Source: Moringa oleifera (Eukaryota; Streptophyta; Magnoliopsida; Brassicales; Moringaceae). From it: DNA of 64,000 nucleotides. The stretch is from assembly GCA_021397835.1 (NCBI GenBank), contig JAJFZO010000407.1:3782001-3846000 (forward strand). Reading direction: 5' to 3'. Both the position numbers and the translations under genes were made by a program. Under the pieces are notes generated by a model, which worked only from the letters and a program-made list of their open reading frames with translations, made no database searches and had not been told where the DNA came from. Of the stretch, positions 59,546 through 64,000 are shown piece after piece; position 1 is the first letter of the stretch; every line of letters begins with the position of its first letter.

Positions 59546-59930
59546 CCCGTGGGTTAACTTTCACTTAGTATACCACTTGTCTTCTCAACTTACGGAAGTT
59601 CTTGAATCTTTTTGGTGGACTTCCTGACGTGGATGACTTTGCTGACAGTTTTTCACAATATTATTCCAGGGTGGGCATATAATTTTCTTCCAGAGTCTGA
59701 GCCTTCTAGGTTACTGCTTATTTCCTCTGGATGTTGGAGCTCTTATTTGTATGTTGAAGGACAATGTGATAGTAAAAGTGATTGTGGTGTGTGTGACATT
59801 GGCTTGGAGCTCATGGGCTGCCTATCCTTTCATGAGTTCGGCTGTGAACCCAAGGAGAAAAGCCCTTGCACTGTACCCTGTCTTCCTCATGTATGTATCT
59901 GTTGGTTTTCTCATCATTGCCATTGATTAA
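57085..59930 (+). CDS. YIP4: YIP1-family Golgi/TGN membrane protein (YIP4 type)
   Basis: Exons 57085-57591, 59404-59478 and 59670-59930 give 280 residues. The first 130 are a cytosolic, proline- and serine-rich tail starting [24 protein letters not shown]. Five hydrophobic segments follow: about 150-166, 171-193, 197-222, 227-248 and 256-279. The family signatures DLWGP (residues 147-151, usual DLYGP) and [10 protein letters not shown] are present. Arabidopsis YIP4a and YIP4b act with ECHIDNA at the trans-Golgi network in secretion of cell-wall material and hormone carriers. The match at the N terminus and the 280-residue length support the YIP4 subgroup; a versus b cannot be told. Intron 1 is 1.8 kb; intron 2 carries a (CT)n tract near its donor. 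Confidence 0.94.
59495..59543. repeat. (CT)24 microsatellite in YIP4 intron 2
   Basis: About 24 uninterrupted CT units beginning 16 bases after the donor site. Confidence 0.95.
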
Positions 59931-62900
59931 TGGTATTTATGTTGCCATTAAAAGTTTTCCGGCAGTTTTATAGGAATTTCATTGAGTGGTTAATTTCTTC
60001 TCATGTTCATGTATATTTTTGACCCTACTTGATATATTTGGAGGTTCAATCCCCCAATATTATAATATTAGTTTGTAAACGTTCCATGTTCTTCACCCTC
60101 TTTTCTTAATGGCTTCCTGGGAAATGATGTTCAAACTCAAAATTTGAGGTTTCTTGCTGTCTGGTAAGTAGAATTACCAAGCCACTTATTATGTTCTTGA
60201 ATAATTTGTTGAAGGTAACATCATGCTTAATGTTGCATAACAGCTGTCCTTGGATTGTGTTGGTAAATTGATTGTTTTGAGTCATGATGCTAAAACTGGA
60301 TGGGAATTGATTGTTAGACCACCTTACCAAATGAAAACTTAAGGGTTTCTATTCCTAATAGATGATTGTATTACTAATCTAAGGATTCTATGAGACCTAT
60401 CATGATACCGTGTGGTTAATATTGAATAAAAGAGATCTTGATAAAAGTAAATTAAGTGGCTCCATATGCAATGGATTAAAGGGAAAAAAACAGTAATCTA
60501 TTGAATTTGGTGATGGTGGAAATTAGAAATAGTTGAGAATTTAGTAAAAGTTCATATGTACATGCATGCCTGTTGGACTTTTCATGGAGTTTCTCTGGAA
60601 AAATGGAATGACTAGCCAAACTTCCAGCACTCAACTTCCCCATTGTTAGCAGAAGATTCAACACAGTGGCCCCCACCCCCCAAAAAAAAGAATTTTTTAA
60701 TCAAGTGATAATAATAGTGATAACAACATTTATTAAATCCATGTGATCCATGCATGGAAGAAAAATCATTTTAGCAAGATTCAGTACATTTAACCCAGGG
60801 ATTGGTATTAACGTGTATGCCTTTTTTTTATCTCATAATGAACAGCTCAAATTACAAATAAAAACTAATAATGATTGAGTTTCTCTCAGGCAGCCAGCTT
60901 ACTGAAAAGAAAAAAAAAAATTGTAAAACCGAACAGGTTGTTCACAGTTCTAGAAGGCAAAAGGTCAAACAATGACTTTAATTAATTAAAATTAAACGAG
61001 ATAAAAGAATCGATTAATGTGTAATTAGCATTAACACAATTATATAATCAGAGAGTTTCTAAGTTGATTAACCAATAGCTCTACCTCTCTCTCTCCTTGT
61101 GCCGAAGATGGCCCTTCAAATACTTCCATAATTCTTGACATTAAGTATCCTTTTTTCATTTTATTTTGTTATATTTTATTTTCTCTGTTCTTATTTACTG
61201 TTAACCTTGCAGCTGACACAAACACTAATCCAAATGATGCCAAGGTTGCCAACCCCACGAGCCTTTTGACAGGCGTGAAACACAATCTCACCCACATTGT
61301 ACTCTCTCCTGAGCCACAAAATGACAAAAAGCCTTTCATATGATTTGACCATCTTTATTGGACAGTATCCTCCAAACACTTAAAGAGCGGTTGAGACTTG
61401 AGATCGGGAAAGCATTTATTTATTTATTTATTTTCGCACTAAAAAGACGAACAGGGAAAAAAAAATTCACCTGACGGAAAATCTTTTACCCCAAGAAATG
61501 AAAAGTACAGGGACGCACAGCAGGCACGTGGCCAGCTACGTACAATGGTGTCATCGTAAGAGCCGTACCCGTTTGATTTACGTAGGCATGAAACTGGACA
61601 ATCAAAAACCTCCCCCTATCTCTCTACCTCTCTCTCTCTCTACTGTACGACCCTGCCCTCTGTAACTTCTGTTTGGTTTACGTGAAAATCTGTTTGCCCA
61701 ACACTCAACCCAAACAGACCCAGGGAGAGAAAGAGAGAGGTTGTTTTGCTTATTGGGTTGGGGTTACTTGCAAGAGTGGGTACCTTGAGGAGGTGATATT
61801 TAGGGCAAAGCAGGTGAGTATACGATGCAGTGGAGTCAGAGAGGAAGAAGCCCTGAAACGGAAAGGATTTACCATTCTTTTCTCGAGGCCACTTTCCTTC
61901 CCTTACTTGGCTTCTTTTCACTCGTCCAAAACAGAAACAAACAAAAGCGAACCCTGACGACAGAATACAGATTGATTCTCATCGCTTCTTCTCCTTCCTC
62001 CCACCTGGTTCTGCATGATATCTTTTTTACTCCTTGGCTTTTCATGTTTTATTCCCATATCTCCGCTCACGCGCTTCCCAGGAAGTATTTATTATCATCA
62101 CTTAATTAACTTTGTTGCAGAAGGAATGGTAAAAAAGTGAAAATCCTTAAATGAGCCTAGGGATCCGGCGGCATCGCAGCACGCGAGGAAGGGGCACGTG
62201 GGTCTAGGCGTAAGATATGAGCACTGTAGTAGTTGTACCTTCTGCTTATTGATCACATCTTCTGAGATTAAATTAGGGTTTCTGGGTTCGAAAAATAAAA
62301 TAGAAAAAAAAAAAGAAAAGCGTGATTAATTAAATTAATGGATCTGAGTCAGAGAGCCTTGGTTACAGGCTAGGAGGACAGACCCTTCTGCACAGAGCCC
62401 ATCATAACAAACCTATACACTGATGGGTTTGTACGTGAAAGGTCAGCGCTTACAGAGTCACAGAAGGCAGAGCCAGAGACCCATAAGCACTTAGCCACCT
62501 GTAATTAAAACATTAATAACCCAAGATTTAAGGCTCAAAAAAGGCCTAAAACCAAGGAGGCTCAAATCTTCTGGAGATTTTTTTCTGCAAATTACCAATT
62601 ACTAGCAATCCATCAAGAGTAATCCGTTTCAAAATCTTTAACTTAACACGCGGGTCAACAAAGGAGTGGAACCCATGACGGTTCTTTTCTTTTCTTTTCT
62701 TTTTTTTTGGTTTTTTGGGGGGGGGGGGGGGGGGTGTGGGTGGAGGCTCTCTGGGTTTTGCTTGCCCTACAGGTTTTGTTGATTTGAATCCTGGCAAAGC
62801 CACATGCACATTTCTTTATAAGGGTGTTTAAGTTATTGGGCAGCAAGTTTCTTTCCCTTTTTTTTAATGGAGTTTTCACAGAAGTGGGATAGAGGTGGCT

Positions 62901-63130
62901 TGGTTGATATGTGAGTCCTGTTAAAATCCCATTGATTGTCCCTTTGTGTAGATCTCTATCTCTCTGATTTCACAATCCTTTTGAGTTGAGCCTTTCATGG
63001 CAGAAACTTATTCAAAACCTCCATAATAAGGTAGCAAGAAGAAAGAAAAGTTAGTCCCCAACAAACAAACAAACCCTCCTGTAAGTCACTCAAGTCCAAC
63101 TCCCCAAACCCTCTAACAGGGTCCCATCCT

Positions 63131-63163
<33 letters not shown>

Positions 63164-63559
63164 AGCTCCATAACTCAAAACTCCAAAACTCTTTTTGTTT
63201 TTTTCCCATTCCCATTTGCTGTTTTCCTTGTACTTGTATCCAGCCAGCCAGCCAACCAATCCTTCTCATCACAAGCCTTTCCTTTTCCCTTTCCGAGTTT
63301 TCTCTTTTGCTTTATTCGCTCTCTCTCTCTCTCTCCACAAATTTCCCTGTTCTACAGAGTAAAAGACCAGACCCTCTGTTCCCAATAAACAATTGGAGTT
63401 TTTTCTTTTTTTCTTTTGTTGTCTATAAATTAAGCGAGATCCGTTTCTCCACTCCTCAAAACAACGAGAACCCAATAGTTTCTCTTTCTCTCTGAACATA
63501 AAGTTCGTAAATTTCTTCACAGATCCCGTGTGGAACTACACGAAGAGTCGCACGAGAAA
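59931..63559. other. Spacer between YIP4 and the AAA-ATPase, with long leader
   Basis: 3' UTR of YIP4, then intergenic DNA. Between 61640 and 62130 there is transcript-like sequence with a good donor and acceptor but no recognised protein. A G18 run lies at 62717-62734. From about 63060 CT-rich sequence, including (TC)n near 63137-63162, looks like the leader of the AAA-ATPase gene. Confidence 0.45.
62717..62734 (+). repeat. Poly-G tract
   Basis: Eighteen G in a row followed by TGTGGGTGG. Such runs are error-prone in sequencing, so the length is uncertain. Confidence 0.8.
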
Positions 63560-64000
63560 ATGAAAGAGTATTGGACCTCTTTCGCTTCTCTTCTAGGCGT
63601 GCTTGCCTTCTGTCAAAGCATTCTTCAGGCCATATTCCCACCGGAGCTTCGCTTTGCCTCTCTCAAGTTTTTCAATCGGATCTTCCATATGTTCTCCTCT
63701 TATTGCTACTTCGACATCACTGAAATCGATGGTGTTAATACCAACGAGCTCTACAACGCTGTGCAGCTCTATCTGAGCTCCTCTGTCTCCATCACCGGCA
63801 GCCGGCTTAGCCTCACTCGAGCCCTGAATTCAAGCGCCATAACTTTCGGTCTGTCGAATAACGACTCCATAGTCGATACCTTCAATGGCGTTACGGTTCT
63901 CTGGGAACACGTGGTCACCCAGAGGCAGGCGCAGACTTTCTCTTGGCGTCCAATGCCTGAAGAGAAGCGAGGGTTCACTCTGCGAATCAAGAAGAAGGAT
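63560..64000 (+). CDS. AAA-ATPase of the BCS1/OM66-like plant group, N-terminal part
   Basis: Open from ATG 63560 to the window end, 147 codons, no stop. Starts MKEYWTSFASLLGVLAFCQS with a hydrophobic N-terminal anchor, then the AAA-associated N-terminal domain found in this plant group (LRFASLKFFNRIF, YFDITEIDGVNTNELYNAV, LYLSSSVSITGSRLSLTRAL, WEHVV). The Walker A and B motifs lie beyond the right edge. The sequence is very like the proteins of Arabidopsis At5g57480 and At4g25835, which are annotated as AAA-ATPases of unclear substrate. A Cys-rich pair YCYF follows the first conserved block. Its place next to VDAC4 fits the At5g57480-At5g57490 pair. Confidence 0.93.
   Translation, partial: MKEYWTSFASLLGVLAFCQSILQAIFPPELRFASLKFFNRIFHMFSSYCYFDITEIDGVNTNELYNAVQLYLSSSVSITGSRLSLTRALNSSAITFGLSNNDSIVDTFNGVTVLWEHVVTQRQAQTFSWRPMPEEKRGFTLRIKKKD

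Noticed and set aside
60041..60058. GGTTCAATCCCCC, resembling the T arm of a tRNA
   Set aside because: The upstream 50 bases cannot form acceptor, D and anticodon arms.

Overview
The window is plant nuclear DNA from a dicot: intron-containing genes with GT/AG borders, very AT-rich intergenic DNA, many CT/TA/TTA microsatellites, a Ty1/copia LTR element, a LINE relic and a MITE-like repeat. Species cannot be named from the sequence alone. I recognise twelve host genes. Two of these are cut by the window edges: a TGA transcription factor on the left and an AAA-ATPase on the right.

Layout, left to right: the 3' half of a clade II TGA bZIP factor (+), with a decayed LINE in the intron before its first visible exon; a 5,049-bp Ty1/copia element (-) with 511-bp LTRs, a 5-bp target duplication and three in-frame stop codons; a xyloglucan endotransglucosylase/hydrolase (+); two tandem nicotianamine synthases (-) whose flanks were duplicated with them; a MITE-like element; a CASP-like membrane protein (+); about 5.6 kb of AT-rich DNA; a ZFP2-type C2H2 repressor (-); an 83-bp tandem repeat just behind a class I 4-coumarate:CoA ligase (-, five coding exons); another AT-rich block; a DUF761 protein (+); an intronless GT31 glycosyltransferase (+); VDAC4-type mitochondrial porin (+, long leader intron); a YIP4-type Golgi/TGN protein (+); and the start of an AAA-ATPase (+).

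The genes do not form a pathway. Individual roles are cell-wall remodelling (XTH), metal chelation (NAS), phenylpropanoid entry (4CL), salicylate-linked transcription (TGA), mitochondrial outer-membrane transport (VDAC) and secretory traffic (YIP4). What links the set is synteny: from memory, XTH, ZFP2, DUF761, GT31, VDAC4 and the AAA-ATPase correspond to a run on Arabidopsis chromosome 5 (about At5g57480-At5g57560), and XTH, CASPL2C1 and an AAA-ATPase also lie together on chromosome 4 (about At4g25810-At4g25835). The window looks like an unreduced version of one ancestral block, with NAS and 4CL as extra members.

I found no clearly new biological system. The items most worth checking are the young but nonsense-riddled copia copy, the promoter divergence between the NAS twins, and the tandem repeat behind 4CL.
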